The notes: generated from the letters alone by a model not told the origin. A DNA stretch of 64,000 nt from Streptomyces tendae (GCF_008632955.1 NZ_CP043959.1:3224001-3288000), one strand, 5' to 3'; positions 29,756-39,531 are shown, numbered from the stretch's first letter. Numbers and translations are program-made.

Positions 29756-31396
29756 ATGACTGCCACCCTCGTCGCCAAGAACCTCGCCGCCGGACACGGC
29801 GACCGCGCCCTGTTCACCGGGCTCGACCTCGTCGTCGCGCCGGGCGACGTGATCGGCCTGGTCGGCGCCAACGGCGCCGGCAAGTCCACCCTGCTGCGCC
29901 TGCTCGCCGGCCTGACCGCCCCCGAGGAGGGCGAGCTGCGCCTCTCCCCGCCCACCGCCACCGTCGGCCACCTCCCGCAGGAGCCGGAGCGGCGCCCCGG
30001 CGAGACCGTGCGGGCGTTCCTGTCCCGCCGCACCGGCGTCACCGAGGCCCAGCGCGCCATGGACGAGGCGACCCAGGCGCTGGTCGACGACGCCCCCGGC
30101 GCGGACGACGCGTACGCGACCGCCCTCGAACGCTGGCTGGCGCTGGGCGGCGCCGACCTGGACGACCGCGCCGAGGAGGTCGCCGCGGGCCTCGGCCTGG
30201 ACGTCGGCCTCGACCAGCCGATGACCGCGCTCTCCGGCGGCCAGGCGGCCCGCGCCGGACTCGCCTCCCTCCTGCTGTCCCGTTACGACGTCTTCCTGCT
30301 CGACGAGCCGACCAACGACCTCGACCTCGACGGGCTGGAGCGCCTCGAACGGTTCGTGAGCGGGCTGCGCGCCGGGACCGTCGTCGTCAGCCACGACCGC
30401 GAGTTCCTCACCCGCACGGTCACCAAGGTCCTCGAACTCGACCTCGCCCAGGGCGAGATCAACCTCTACGGCGGCGGCTACGAGGCCTACCTGGAGGAGC
30501 GTGACGTGGCCCGTCGGCATGCGCGCGACGAGTACGAGGAGTACGCCGACAAGCGGGCCGCCCTGCAGGACCGGGCGCAGACGCAGCGCGCCTGGATGGA
30601 CAAGGGCGTGAAGAACGCGCGCCGCAAGGCGGGCAACGACAACGACAAGATCGGCCGCAAGTTCCGCAGCGAGGCCAGTGAGAAGCAGGCCGCCAAGGCC
30701 CGCCAGACGCAGCGCATGATCGAGCGCCTGGAGATCGTCGACGAGCCGCGCAAGGAGTGGGAGCTGCGCATGGAGATCGCGGCCGCCCCGCGCTCCGGCG
30801 CGGTGGTCGCCACCCTGCGCGACGCCGAGGTGCGCCGCGGCGACTTCACCCTTGGGCCGGTGTCCCTGCAGATCGACTGGGCGGACCGGGTCGCGGTGAC
30901 CGGCGCGAACGGCGCGGGCAAGTCGACGCTGCTCGGCGCCCTGCTGGGCCGCGTACCGCTCGACACCGGACACGCCGCCCTGGGATCGGGCGTGCTGCTC
31001 GGCGAGGTCGACCAGGCCCGCGCGCTGTTCCACGGCCCGGAAGCGCTGCTGGATGCCTTCCGCCCGGCGGTCCCGGACCTCGAACCGGCCGACATCCGCA
31101 CACTGCTCGCCAAGTTCGGCCTCAAGGCCGGCCACGTCCTGCGCCCCGCGGCCACCTTGTCACCGGGCGAGCGCACCCGCGCGGCCCTCGCGCTGCTCCA
31201 GGGCCGGGGCGTCAACCTCCTCGTCCTCGACGAGCCGACCAACCACCTGGACCTGCCGGCCATCGAACAGCTGGAGGGCGCCCTCGACACCTACGAGGGC
31301 ACCCTACTGCTGGTCACCCACGACCGCCGGATGCTGGACGCCGTCCACGTCACCCGCCGCCTGCACGTCGCCGACGGCAAGGTGACCGAACACTAG
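29756..31396 (+). CDS. ABC-F ATPase, second copy in the window
   Basis: 546-aa soluble twin-ABC protein. Walker A motifs GANGAGKSTLL occur twice (about residues 38 and 380); Walker B motifs are LLDEPTNDLD and LDEPTNHLD, with signature LSGGQ in the first cassette and a degenerate LSPGE in the second. The linker is strongly charged. No long leader precedes it, in contrast to the ABC-F gene at 7175, so it is more likely a housekeeping translation factor than an inducible resistance gene. It is 51 bp after the frameshifted gene. Confidence 0.92.
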   Translation: MTATLVAKNLAAGHGDRALFTGLDLVVAPGDVIGLVGANGAGKSTLLRLLAGLTAPEEGELRLSPPTATVGHLPQEPERRPGETVRAFLSRRTGVTEAQRAMDEATQALVDDAPGADDAYATALERWLALGGADLDDRAEEVAAGLGLDVGLDQPMTALSGGQAARAGLASLLLSRYDVFLLDEPTNDLDLDGLERLERFVSGLRAGTVVVSHDREFLTRTVTKVLELDLAQGEINLYGGGYEAYLEERDVARRHARDEYEEYADKRAALQDRAQTQRAWMDKGVKNARRKAGNDNDKIGRKFRSEASEKQAAKARQTQRMIERLEIVDEPRKEWELRMEIAAAPRSGAVVATLRDAEVRRGDFTLGPVSLQIDWADRVAVTGANGAGKSTLLGALLGRVPLDTGHAALGSGVLLGEVDQARALFHGPEALLDAFRPAVPDLEPADIRTLLAKFGLKAGHVLRPAATLSPGERTRAALALLQGRGVNLLVLDEPTNHLDLPAIEQLEGALDTYEGTLLLVTHDRRMLDAVHVTRRLHVADGKVTEH

Positions 31397-31569
31397 ACCC
31401 CGTCGGCGGCCTCCGTGCCCCGCGGGGACGGGACCCGCGGGGCGCCCCGCCGTGCCGCATGCGGGTGGTCGACGGCACAGCCGTCCTCGTCGAAGGTCGG
31501 ATCGCCGCGGAAGCCCCCGGGGGCGGTGCAGACCGTGCCGCAGCACCGGCACCCCCGTGATGCCGGCAT
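31393..31569 (-). CDS. Small cysteine-rich hypothetical protein
   Basis: A 58-aa open frame on the minus strand, starting MPASRGCRCCGTVCTAPGGF and ending at a TAG that overlaps the last bases of the ABC-F gene. Four cysteines are clustered at residues 7-14 with a fifth near residue 31. More than 85 percent of its third codon positions are G or C, which argues for real coding. It sits alone in the 267-base gap before tex. No family recognised; the start lacks a strong Shine-Dalgarno. Confidence 0.45.
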   Translation of the reverse strand: MPASRGCRCCGTVCTAPGGFRGDPTFDEDGCAVDHPHAARRGAPRVPSPRGTEAADGV

Positions 31570-31578
31570 GCCGACGCC

Positions 31579-34047
31579 CTACGAGCGGCACGGGCCGGCC
31601 GCGAGGAACACACCGGGCCCGTGTCCTCCCACGGAACGGGGGGACACGGGCCCGGCGCACGGGTCAGCGGCGGCCGCTCTTCGGATCGACCAGACCGGCC
31701 CGGCGCAGCGCGTCGGCCATCGCGCTGTTGGCCGGAGCGGGTGCCTGGCGCGAACCGCCGCCCCCACCGCCGTTCCCACCCCGCGGCCCTGGCGCTGCAG
31801 CGGCGGACGGCCGCCGCGCTGCCTGCCGCGCTCACGGTCGCCGGCGGGCGCCTGGCCCTGCGGCGCGGCCTCGTCGTCCAGCCGCAGCGTCAGCGAGATC
31901 CGCTTGCGCGGGATGTCGACGTCCAGCACCTTCACCTTGACGATGTCGCCCGGCTTCACCACGTCCCGCGGGTCCTTGACGTACGTCTTCGACATCGCGG
32001 AGACATGCACCAGGCCGTCCTGGTGGACGCCGACGTCGACGAACGCGCCGAACGCGGCGACGTTGGTGACCACGCCCTCCAGCACCATCCCGGAGGACAG
32101 GTCGGAGATCTTCTCCACGCCGTCCTTGAAGGCAGCGGTCCTGAACGCCGGACGCGGGTCCCGGCCCGGCTTCTCCAGCTCCTTGAGGATGTCCGACACG
32201 GTCGGCAGACCGAACGTGTCGTCCACGAACTCCTGCGGCCTGAGCGAACGCAGCACCGCCGTGTTGCCGACCAGCGAGGCGACCTCCTGGCCGGTGCTCT
32301 TCACCATCCGCCGCACCACCGGGTACGCCTCGGGGTGCACGCTGGACGCGTCCAGCGGGTCGTCACCGCCGCGGATCCGCAGGAAGCCCGCGCACTGCTC
32401 GTACGCCTTGGGGCCGAGCCGGGCCACCTTCTTCAGCTCGGAGCGGCTCTTGAACGGCCCGTTGGAGTCGCGGTGCGCCACGATGTTCTCGGCCAGCCCG
32501 GAGGAGATGCCGGAGACCCGGGAGAGCAGCGGCGCCGACGCGGTGTTGACGTCCACGCCCACGCCGTTCACACAGTCCTCCACCACCGCGTCCAGCGAAC
32601 GCGACAGCTTCACCTCGGACAGGTCGTGCTGGTACTGGCCGACGCCGATCGACTTGGGGTCGATCTTCACCAGCTCGGCCAGCGGGTCCTGCAGCCGGCG
32701 GGCGATGGACACCGCGCCGCGCAGCGACACGTCCATGTCGGGAAGCTCCTGCGAGGCGAACGCGGACGCCGAGTACACGGAGGCGCCCGCCTCGGACACC
32801 ATCACCTTCGTCAGCTTCAGCTCGGGATGCTTGGCGATGAGTTCGCCGGCGAGCTTGTCGGTCTCGCGGGACGCCGTGCCGTTGCCGATGGCGATCAGCT
32901 CGACCGCGTGCTCCTCCGCCAGCCGGGCCAGCTTGGCGATCGCCTCGTCCCACCGGTTCGCCGGGACGTGCGGGTGGATCACGTCCGTGGCGACGACCTT
33001 GCCGGTCGCGTCCACCACGGCCACCTTCACACCCGTACGGAAACCGGGGTCCAGGCCGAGCGTCGCACGGGTGCCCGCCGGGGCGGCCAGCAGCAGGTCG
33101 CGCAGGTTCGCCGCGAACACCCGCACCGCCTCGTCCTCGGCCGCGGTGCGCAGCCGGAGCCTGATGTCGATGCCCAGGTGCACCAGGATGCGGGTCCGCC
33201 AGGCCCAGCGGACGGTGTCCTGCAGCCACTTGTCGCCCGGGCGTCCACGGTCGGCGATCCCGAACCGGTGCGCGACGACGCCCTCGTACGACGAGGGGCC
33301 GTCGGTGGGCTCCTCGGGCTCCAGGACGAGGTCGAGGACCTCCTCCTTCTCACCGCGCAGCATGGCCAGGATCCGGTGCGAGGGCAGCGCGGTGAACGGC
33401 TCGGCGAAGTCGAAGTAGTCGGCGAACTTGGCGCCCGCCTCCTCCTTGCCCTCGCGCACCTTGGCCGCCAGCCGCCCGCGCACCCACATGCGCTCACGCA
33501 GCTCGCCGATCAGGTCGGCGTCCTCGGAGAACCGCTCGGTCAGGATGGCCCGCGCGCCGTCCAGCGCGGCCTGCGGATCGGCCACGCCCTTCTCCGCGTC
33601 CACGAAGGCGGCGGCCGCGGTGAGGGGCTCGACGCCGGGATCGGCGAGCAGCCCCTCCGCCAGCGGCTCCAGCCCGGCCTCGCGGGCGATCTGCGCCTTG
33701 GTGCGCCGCTTGGGCTTGAAGGGCAGGTAGATGTCCTCCAGGCGCGCCTTGGTCTCCGCGCCCCGGATCCGGGCCTCGAGCTCCTCGGTGAGCTTGCCCT
33801 GCTCGCGCACCGAGTCGAGGATCGCCGTACGACGCTCCTCCAGCTCCCGCAGGTAGCGCAGCCGCTCCTCGAGCGTGCGCAGCTGCGCGTCGTCGAGCAT
33901 CTCGGTCGCTTCCTTGCGGTAGCGGGCGATGAAGGGCACCGTCGAACCGCCGTCGAGCAGTTCCACGGCGGCCTTGACCTGCCGCTCCCGTACGCCGAGT
34001 TCCTCGGCGATCCTGCCTTCGATGGACCCTGCGAAGGGTGTCGTCAC
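31579..34047 (-). CDS. tex: Tex-family RNA-binding transcription/translation accessory protein, 3' end frameshifted
   Basis: About 794 aa when repaired. Domains in order: Tex N-terminal helical region (1-190), YqgF-like RNase fold (about 325-440, [16 protein letters not shown]), helix-hairpin-helix motifs ([18 protein letters not shown]) and the S1 RNA-binding domain (about 645-715, [20 protein letters not shown]). As sequenced, the last residues shift frame near 31800 and run to 31579. One added base gives the usual ending ([21 protein letters not shown]) and a stop at 31664, just before a strong terminator. Start GTG 34047 is preferred; an ATG at 34107 is further upstream. Confidence 0.92.
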   Translation of the reverse strand: MTTPFAGSIEGRIAEELGVRERQVKAAVELLDGGSTVPFIARYRKEATEMLDDAQLRTLEERLRYLRELEERRTAILDSVREQGKLTEELEARIRGAETKARLEDIYLPFKPKRRTKAQIAREAGLEPLAEGLLADPGVEPLTAAAAFVDAEKGVADPQAALDGARAILTERFSEDADLIGELRERMWVRGRLAAKVREGKEEAGAKFADYFDFAEPFTALPSHRILAMLRGEKEEVLDLVLEPEEPTDGPSSYEGVVAHRFGIADRGRPGDKWLQDTVRWAWRTRILVHLGIDIRLRLRTAAEDEAVRVFAANLRDLLLAAPAGTRATLGLDPGFRTGVKVAVVDATGKVVATDVIHPHVPANRWDEAIAKLARLAEEHAVELIAIGNGTASRETDKLAGELIAKHPELKLTKVMVSEAGASVYSASAFASQELPDMDVSLRGAVSIARRLQDPLAELVKIDPKSIGVGQYQHDLSEVKLSRSLDAVVEDCVNGVGVDVNTASAPLLSRVSGISSGLAENIVAHRDSNGPFKSRSELKKVARLGPKAYEQCAGFLRIRGGDDPLDASSVHPEAYPVVRRMVKSTGQEVASLVGNTAVLRSLRPQEFVDDTFGLPTVSDILKELEKPGRDPRPAFRTAAFKDGVEKISDLSSGMVLEGVVTNVAAFGAFVDVGVHQDGLVHVSAMSKTYVKDPRDVVKPGDIVKVKVLDVDIPRKRISLTLRLDDEAAPQGQAPAGDRERGRQRGGRPPLQRQGRGVGTAVGAAVRARHPLRPTARWPTRCAGPVWSIRRAAAADPCAGPVSPRSVGGHGPGVFLAAGPCRS
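31613..31655 (-). terminator. Terminator of tex
   Basis: Fourteen perfect base pairs (CCGGGCCCGTGTCC with GGACACGGGCCCGG) and a 15-base loop. It starts eight bases beyond the expected tex stop at 31664, and as sequenced it would lie inside the tex frame, which supports a frameshift artefact. Confidence 0.85.
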
Positions 34048-34152
34048 GTTCCCGTACCGCCTTCTCCACTGAGGTTGCGCGGCAATTGTGGCAGGTGACG
34101 ACGACAATCGGGGATCAGGGCGGCGACGCGCCCGGACACCCCACGGGCGGAC

Positions 34153-34284
34153 TCAGGTGCGACGGCCGTGCGCGGAGGACGAGGCACCGCCGAACAGCCG
34201 GGCGAGCGCCCGGAACGGCAGGGTCACGACGGTGGCGACGGCGCCGCCGATCTGGCGCAGGACGTCTGCGATGGCACGGAACAC
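34153..34284 (-). CDS. LPFR-motif small protein
   Basis: 43 aa with a GTG start at 34284 and a clear AGGGGAGA ribosome-binding site. The sequence is amphipathic and basic, with a central hydrophobic helix (IGGAVATVVTLPFRALARLF) and a Ser/Arg-rich tail. A longer reading from 34344 is possible, but the ribosome-binding site favours this start. Similar short proteins with an LPFR motif occur in Streptomyces; the role is unknown, and membrane association is likely. Confidence 0.65.
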   Translation of the reverse strand: MFRAIADVLRQIGGAVATVVTLPFRALARLFGGASSSAHGRRT

Positions 34285-34406
34285 GTGTCTCCCCTTTCGT
34301 ACTCCGACCCGTCCGGCCGGTTCACCTACGGGTACCTCGTCCACGCTTCAACATGCACCCGGCGCAAGGACGCCCGTCACGGGGGAGTTCCGCTCCGGCA
34401 GCCGGT

Positions 34407-35162
34407 TCAGCCTGACGCGGAGGGGCTCCACGTGAACCGCGGTGCCCGGCGCTCCAGGAACGCCCTGACTCCCTCCGCTGTGTCGTCGCTCGCGGACGCC
34501 ACCTCGTGCCAGTGGTCGTCCCGGTCGGTGCGGCCGTCGGCGAACTCCTTCGCCGCGGCCTGGGTCAGCTGCGAGCGGGACGCCAGCACCGCGGTGAACT
34601 CCGCGACCCGCGCGTCCAGGGCGCCCGGGGGAAGCACCTCGTCCACCAGGCCGGTGCGCAGCGCCCGCTCCGTGCCGATCAGCTCGCCCGAGAAGAGGAG
34701 GTACTTGGCGGCGGCCGGACCCACCAGCGACACCAGCCGGCGGGTGGCGGAGGACGGGTAGACGATGCCGAGCTTCGCCGGGGTCACCCCGAACCGTGTC
34801 CCTTCCTCGGCGAACCGCAGGTCGCAGGCCGCCGCGAGCTGGGCGCCGCCGCCCACGCAGTGACCGCGCACGGCGGCCAGGGTCGGCTTGGGGAAGGCGG
34901 CGAGCGCCTCCTCCGCCTCCACGGCCAGCCGCTGCGCCTCCAGCGGGGAGCCCTGGAGCGTGGAGATGTCCGCCCCGGCGCAGAAGGTGTCGCCGTCACC
35001 GGTCAGCACCAGCGCCCGCACCCGCGGGTCGGCGGCCAGCGAGCCGAGCAGCGGCGGCAGGGCCGCCCACATCGCGGCCGTCATCGCGTTGCGTTTCGCG
35101 GAGTGGCTGATGACGACCGTGGCGACCGAGTCGGTGACGCTGTGCAGCAGCTGCGGCTCCAT
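34407..35162 (-). CDS. Enoyl-CoA hydratase/isomerase family protein
   Basis: 251-aa crotonase. GADISTL and the oxyanion-hole segment AVRGHCVGGGAQLAAACD mark the CoA-binding fold. The Glu pair of classical hydratases is only partly evident, so hydratase versus isomerase activity is open. ATG 35162 is the first start with homology. It is a single gene, divergent from the HdeD-like gene and separate from the beta-oxidation operon at 14.9-19.5 kb. Confidence 0.9.
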   Translation of the reverse strand: MEPQLLHSVTDSVATVVISHSAKRNAMTAAMWAALPPLLGSLAADPRVRALVLTGDGDTFCAGADISTLQGSPLEAQRLAVEAEEALAAFPKPTLAAVRGHCVGGGAQLAAACDLRFAEEGTRFGVTPAKLGIVYPSSATRRLVSLVGPAAAKYLLFSGELIGTERALRTGLVDEVLPPGALDARVAEFTAVLASRSQLTQAAAKEFADGRTDRDDHWHEVASASDDTAEGVRAFLERRAPRFTWSPSASG

Positions 35163-35282
35163 GCGCCGGATGCTATCCGCCCCGGTCACGGCCATGGACG
35201 CCGGGCGCCCCGCCACCGGTTACGACCGTCTCGGGAAGGGGACACGGGGACGGGAAGAGGGGCCGAGCTCCGGGAGGCAGTC

Positions 35283-35864
35283 ATGGCCAGGTCCGGCGGG
35301 ACCGCAGGGCGGCAGGGTGACGCGGCGAAGCTGAACCGTGGCTTCGGCTGGATCGCCGTGCTGGGAGTGATCCTGGTCGTCGCCGGACTGACCGGCCTGG
35401 TGTACACGGCCGTCGCCACGCTGACCACGATGCTGCTGTTCGGCTGGCTGCTGCTGGTCGGCGGCCTCGTCGGACTGCTGCACGCGGTGCAGGCGCGGCA
35501 GACGAACTTCTTCTGGCTGGGCGTCGTCGTCGCCGCCCTGAACATCGCGGCCGGGGTGGTGGTCATCAAGACCCCGGAGGCCGCGGCCGAGGCGCTGACC
35601 ATGTTCGCGGCGCTGCTGTTCCTCACCGGCGGGGTGTTCCGGCTGGTCGGCAGCATGGTGGTGCGCGGTCCGCAGTTCGGCTGGACGCTGGTGCAGGGCG
35701 CCTTCGGGCTGCTCCTCGGCATCCTGGTGCTGGCCACCTGGCCGAGCAGCAGCCAGTACGTCATCGGTACGTTCTTCTCGCTGTCCCTGCTGTTCGACGG
35801 GCTGGGCCTGATCGCCACCGGCTACGGCGGCCGCCGCGTCGTCGGCATGGTCGCCGGCCGCTGA
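35283..35864 (+). CDS. HdeD-like (DUF308) membrane protein
   Basis: 193-aa protein with six closely spaced hydrophobic helices (for example IAVLGVILVVAGLTGLV and LLFGWLLLVGGLVGLL), in the tandem three-helix pattern of DUF308. Family members are tied to acid or general stress resistance in enteric bacteria; function in Streptomyces is not known. GGGAGGCAGTC precedes the ATG. Confidence 0.88.
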   Translation: MARSGGTAGRQGDAAKLNRGFGWIAVLGVILVVAGLTGLVYTAVATLTTMLLFGWLLLVGGLVGLLHAVQARQTNFFWLGVVVAALNIAAGVVVIKTPEAAAEALTMFAALLFLTGGVFRLVGSMVVRGPQFGWTLVQGAFGLLLGILVLATWPSSSQYVIGTFFSLSLLFDGLGLIATGYGGRRVVGMVAGR

Positions 35865-36050
35865 CCGTACGGGGTCGCCGGCGCCTTGGACCCGTACAAA
35901 CGGAAGAGTGCCCCAAACCCGGCACGCACCGGGCTGGAACGATCCTGCACCCGACCGGGTCGGGCACGAACGGTCGGGAACGTTCGATATCCGCTGACTT
36001 GTGTTCAGTGGGGAAGGGGGGAGGCGCTCGGTCCCAACACTCGACGTGTG

Positions 36051-36509
36051 GTGACAATCGAGCGTGAGGGTGGCGACCCGCTGCCGTACGAAGGTGTCTG
36101 GCGGTTCACCGCCCCTGCCGTGGACGCCTCGGTGCCACAGGCCCGGCACGCCGTGCGGGACCTGCTGCTGCGGCAGGGGGTGCCGGTCGCGGACGACGTG
36201 GTGCAGGGACTGCTGCTGATCGTCTCCGAGCTGGTCACCAACGCCGTGAAACACGCGGCGCTGCTGTCCCCGATGCTCGCCGTCGAGCTCGCGGTGGGCG
36301 CCGAGTGGGTGCGGGTGTCCGTGGAGGACAACCACCCCTACCGCCCCACCGCCCTGGAGAACGACTACGGCCGCCTCGGCGGCCGCGGACTGCTCCTGGT
36401 GCGGGAGATCACCCGGGAGGCCGGCGGGGCCTGCGAGGTGGAGCACACGGCGACCGGCGGCAAGGTCATCTGGGCCGCCCTCCCGCTCAAGCCCGCGCAG
36501 ACCTACTAG
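36051..36509 (+). CDS. RsbW-like histidine-kinase-type ATPase (anti-sigma/regulatory)
   Basis: About 152 aa with a single HATPase_c_2 domain: the N box VSELVTNAVKHA, the G1 region VSVEDNHPYRP and the G2 region RLGGRGLLLV. Streptomyces encode dozens of such stand-alone ATPases, some of which phosphorylate anti-anti-sigma factors. No sigma factor or STAS gene is adjacent, so the partner is elsewhere. The start is uncertain: GTG at 36048 or 36051 gives the best family fit, while the frame is open back to a TTG at 35886. Confidence 0.83.
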   Translation: MTIEREGGDPLPYEGVWRFTAPAVDASVPQARHAVRDLLLRQGVPVADDVVQGLLLIVSELVTNAVKHAALLSPMLAVELAVGAEWVRVSVEDNHPYRPTALENDYGRLGGRGLLLVREITREAGGACEVEHTATGGKVIWAALPLKPAQTY

Positions 36510-36569
36510 CGCCCGCCGGGCGCGCGGCGCCCCGCCCGGGGAGGGCGGGGACGCGGAACGGCGCCGCCG

Positions 36570-37163
36570 TCACCAGCCGGCCGACGGCCCCGTCAGCTCC
36601 CGTACCGCCGGGCGGGCCGCGTCCAGCACGGTCATGAACCAGGCCGAGAAGGTGTCCTGCGCGTGCCGCTCCGCCAGTTCCTGGGGCGTCACGAACGCGG
36701 TGGCGGCCACTTCCTGCTCGTCGGGCCGCACCGGCGCCTGCACCATGCCGACGAAGAGGTGGTTGAACTCCTGCTCCACCAGACCCGAGGCCGGGTCCGG
36801 GTGGTTGTAACGGACCGTGCCGGCCTCCGCCATCAGCGAGGGCGACACCCCCAGCTCCTCGTACGTCCGCCGGGCCGCCGCCGCGAACGGCGCCTCGCCG
36901 GGGTAGGGGTGGCCGCAGCAGGTGTTGGACCACACGCCGGGGGAGTGGTACTTGCCGAGCGCCCGCTGCTGCAGCAGCAGCCGTCCGCGCTCGTCGAACA
37001 GGAACACCGAGAACGCCCGGTGCAGCCGCCCCGGCGGCTGATGGGCGGCGAGCTTCTCCGCGGTGCCGATCGTCGCGCCGTCCTCGTCGACCAGTTCCAG
37101 CAAAATCGGCTCGGCGGTGCCGCTCGACGGGCTGTTCGTCGCGGTGGCAGGTGTGATCGGCAT
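36570..37163 (-). CDS. idi: Isopentenyl-diphosphate delta-isomerase, type 1
   Basis: Interconverts IPP and DMAPP. The 197-aa protein has the Nudix-related fold with catalytic Cys C83 in NTCCGHPYPGE, the catalytic Glu in VEQEFNH and the metal-binding Glu cluster RTYEELGV. ATG 37163 is chosen over ATG 37169 because AAGG lies at the right distance from it. It is not in an operon, but it lies about 10 kb from the hopanoid cluster, which includes ispG and dxs. Confidence 0.95.
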   Translation of the reverse strand: MPITPATATNSPSSGTAEPILLELVDEDGATIGTAEKLAAHQPPGRLHRAFSVFLFDERGRLLLQQRALGKYHSPGVWSNTCCGHPYPGEAPFAAAARRTYEELGVSPSLMAEAGTVRYNHPDPASGLVEQEFNHLFVGMVQAPVRPDEQEVAATAFVTPQELAERHAQDTFSAWFMTVLDAARPAVRELTGPSAGW

Positions 37164-37434
37164 ACCCATCCTTCACTCGGTGTTCGTGCCCAAGTCTGCC
37201 GCACGAATCCGGCACTCCCGGCACTCCGGTCCTCTCCCGCATGTCCCGCCCCCGGTGCCACGGACGGTCGTGCCGGCCGCCCGGCTCCACCGGACCCGGG
37301 CTGATCGTGCCCGTGCCGGGCGGCGGAGATGCGTGTCCCGCGCGCCGGCCGAAGCGAACGGACGCCGGCACGGGGGCGGAGGGCCGCGTTCCCTGGCGCA
37401 TTGGCGCGCGCGGGAGCTTTCACGCCCCTTCAAC

Positions 37435-37492
37435 GGCCCGGACGCGCCTCCAAGGGCCCGTACGCGCCTTCAGTGGCCCGGGCGCACCCTCA
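37435..37492. repeat. Three degenerate 20-base repeats at the 3' end of the metal exporter gene
   Basis: GGCCCG followed by x-ACGCGCCT-n-CA recurs with a 20-base period at 37435, 37455 and 37475, reaching the stop codon of the gene at 37490. The rest of the gap 37164-37434 (upstream of idi) shows no gene, clear promoter or hairpin that I can support. Confidence 0.5.
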
Positions 37493-38428
37493 GTGACACA
37501 GACGCGCCTCGTGCTCGGCGTGCCCGCTGGGCTCCAGCTGGAAGGTGCAGTGCTGCACGTCGAAGTGGTCGCCCAGACAGCCTTGCAGCTCGTGCAGCAT
37601 CTTCTCGTGCCCTATGGCGTTCAGGGTGTCGGCGCTGACCACCACGTGCGCGGAGAGGACGGGCATGCCCGAGGTGATCGTCCAGGCGTGCAGGTCGTGC
37701 ACGTCCTCCACCCCCGGCGTGTCCAGGATGTGCGCCCGCACCCGCGCCATGTCCACGCCCTTGGGCGCCGCCTCCAGCAGCACGTCGAGGGTCTCGCGCA
37801 GCAGCTTCAGGGTGCGGGGCACGATCATCAGTGCGATGACCAGGGAGGCGATCGGGTCGGCGGCCGTCCAGCCGGTGGTGACGATCACCAGGGACGACAG
37901 GATCACCGTGACCGAGCCGAGCGCGTCCGCCGCCACCTCCAGGAAGGCGCCGCGCACGTTCAGGCTCTCCTTCTGGCCCCGCATCAGCAGGGACAGCGAC
38001 ACCAGGTTGGCGACCAGGCCGACCGCGCCGAACACCGCCGCCAGGCCGCCCTCGGTGGCCGCCGGGGTGACGAACCGCTGGACCGCCTCGTAGAGGACGT
38101 AGCCGCCCACACCGAGCAGCAGCACGCAGTTGGCCAGCGCCGCGAGGATCTCCGCGCGGGCCAGCCCGAACGTGCGCCGCTCGCTGGGCGGGCGGCTCGC
38201 GAAGTGGATGGCGAGCAGGGCCATCCCCAGGCCGAGCGCGTCGGTCGCCATGTGGGCCGAGTCCGCGACCAGGGCGAGCGAGTCGGCGAGCAGACCGCCG
38301 ACGATCTGGACCACCATGACGCCGATCGTGATCGCCAGCGCGACCCGCAGCCTGCCGCGGTAGGCCGCGGATGCCGTAGCACCGGCCGGGACGCCGTGCG
38401 CGTGCCCGTGATCGTGGCCTGCCCCCAT
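37490..38428 (-). CDS. Cation diffusion facilitator (CzcD/ZnT-type) metal exporter
   Basis: 312 aa, six membrane helices and a cytoplasmic C-terminal domain. The N-terminal His-rich stretch GHDHGHAHG precedes helix 1. The transport-site motif in helix 2 is DSAHMATD (HxxxD); in helix 5 the equivalent is EVAAD, with Glu in place of His, a variant that could alter metal preference. The C-terminal domain has DLHAWTI and a His near residue 300 (VQHCTFQLE). Zinc or cobalt export is likely. ATG 38428 follows GGCGGAGGG. Confidence 0.92.
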   Translation of the reverse strand: MGAGHDHGHAHGVPAGATASAAYRGRLRVALAITIGVMVVQIVGGLLADSLALVADSAHMATDALGLGMALLAIHFASRPPSERRTFGLARAEILAALANCVLLLGVGGYVLYEAVQRFVTPAATEGGLAAVFGAVGLVANLVSLSLLMRGQKESLNVRGAFLEVAADALGSVTVILSSLVIVTTGWTAADPIASLVIALMIVPRTLKLLRETLDVLLEAAPKGVDMARVRAHILDTPGVEDVHDLHAWTITSGMPVLSAHVVVSADTLNAIGHEKMLHELQGCLGDHFDVQHCTFQLEPSGHAEHEARLCH

Positions 38429-38523
38429 GCCCTCCGCCGCCCTTCGTCGCTGCCGTCCGGACCACAGTGAACTACGCGGCAGGGGGGTGGGGCAACGCGG
38501 CACTGAACACCGTTGTCATGTGC

Positions 38524-38555
38524 CCTGACCTGCGGAAACCGATCCGCAGGTCAGG
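38524..38555 (-). terminator. Terminator of galE
   Basis: Twelve perfect base pairs (CCTGACCTGCGG with CCGCAGGTCAGG) and an eight-base loop, five bases beyond the galE stop on the minus strand. Confidence 0.88.
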
Positions 38556-38559
38556 TGCC

Positions 38560-39531
38560 TCAGGCGTGCTGCAGGAGCTGCCAGCCCTGCCAGGCGGACT
38601 CGACCATCTCCCGCACCGAGCGGCGCGCGGACCAGCCGAGGCGCTCGGCCGCGAGGGCCGCCGAGGCCACCGCGCGGGGCGGGTCGCCGGGTCGCCGGGG
38701 CTCGACGACGGGCGTCCGGGTGTCGCCGGTGACCTCCCCGATGACCGTGATCAGCTCGCGCACGGAGACGCCCTCGCCGCGGCCGATGTTCAGTGTCAGG
38801 TCGCCCCGCACCCCGCCCTCGGACAGCCGGCGGACCGCCGCGAGGTGCGCCTCGGCCAGGTCGGCCACGTGGATGTAGTCCCGGATGCAGGTGCCGTCCG
38901 GGGTCGGGTAGTCGTCCCCGAAGATGCGCGGGGCCTCGTCACGGGTGAGCCGGTCGAAGACCATCGGCACGATGTTGTACACGCCGGTGTCGGCCAGCTC
39001 CGGCACCGCCGCCCCCGCGACGTTGAAGTAGCGCAGGCACACCGTGTCGATGCCGTGCGCCCGGCCCGCCGCCCGGACCAGCCACTCCCCGGCGAGCTTG
39101 GTCTCCCCGTAGGGGTTCACGGGGGCGCAGGGCGTGTCCTCGGTGATGAGGTCCACGTGGGGGTCGCCGTAGACGGCCGCGGACGAGGAGAAGACGAAGC
39201 GCGCGACGCCCGCCTCGGCGACGGCGTCCAGCAGGGTCGCGAGGCCGCCCAGGTTCTCCCGGTAGTACCGGGTCGGCTGCGCCACGGACTCGCCGGGCTG
39301 CTTGCGCGCGGCGAGGTGCAGCACGCCGGTCACCTCGTGCTCGGCGAGCGCCTTGGCCAGCAGGTCACCGTCCAGCGCGGAGCCCCTGACCAGCGGGACG
39401 CCGTCGGGCAGCCGCGCCGGAGCCCCGGCCGAGAGGTCGTCCAGCACGACGACACGCTCCCCGGCGTCCGTCATGGCCCGCACCACATGGGCCCCGATGT
39501 ATCCGGCTCCGCCGGTGATCAGCCACGTCAT
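38560..39531 (-). CDS. galE: UDP-glucose 4-epimerase
   Basis: 323-aa short-chain dehydrogenase-type epimerase. GGAGYIG near residue 7 binds NAD; the catalytic Tyr Y141 and Lys K145 are in NPYGETK, with Ser in SSSAAVYG at 115-121. It makes UDP-galactose, which could feed cell-wall glycoconjugates. It is divergent, across 240 bp, from the phospho-polyol operon starting at 39772. That gap contains a small palindrome CTATC-C-GATAG at 39666-39676 and no other clear element. Confidence 0.93.
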   Translation of the reverse strand: MTWLITGGAGYIGAHVVRAMTDAGERVVVLDDLSAGAPARLPDGVPLVRGSALDGDLLAKALAEHEVTGVLHLAARKQPGESVAQPTRYYRENLGGLATLLDAVAEAGVARFVFSSSAAVYGDPHVDLITEDTPCAPVNPYGETKLAGEWLVRAAGRAHGIDTVCLRYFNVAGAAVPELADTGVYNIVPMVFDRLTRDEAPRIFGDDYPTPDGTCIRDYIHVADLAEAHLAAVRRLSEGGVRGDLTLNIGRGEGVSVRELITVIGEVTGDTRTPVVEPRRPGDPPRAVASAALAAERLGWSARRSVREMVESAWQGWQLLQHA

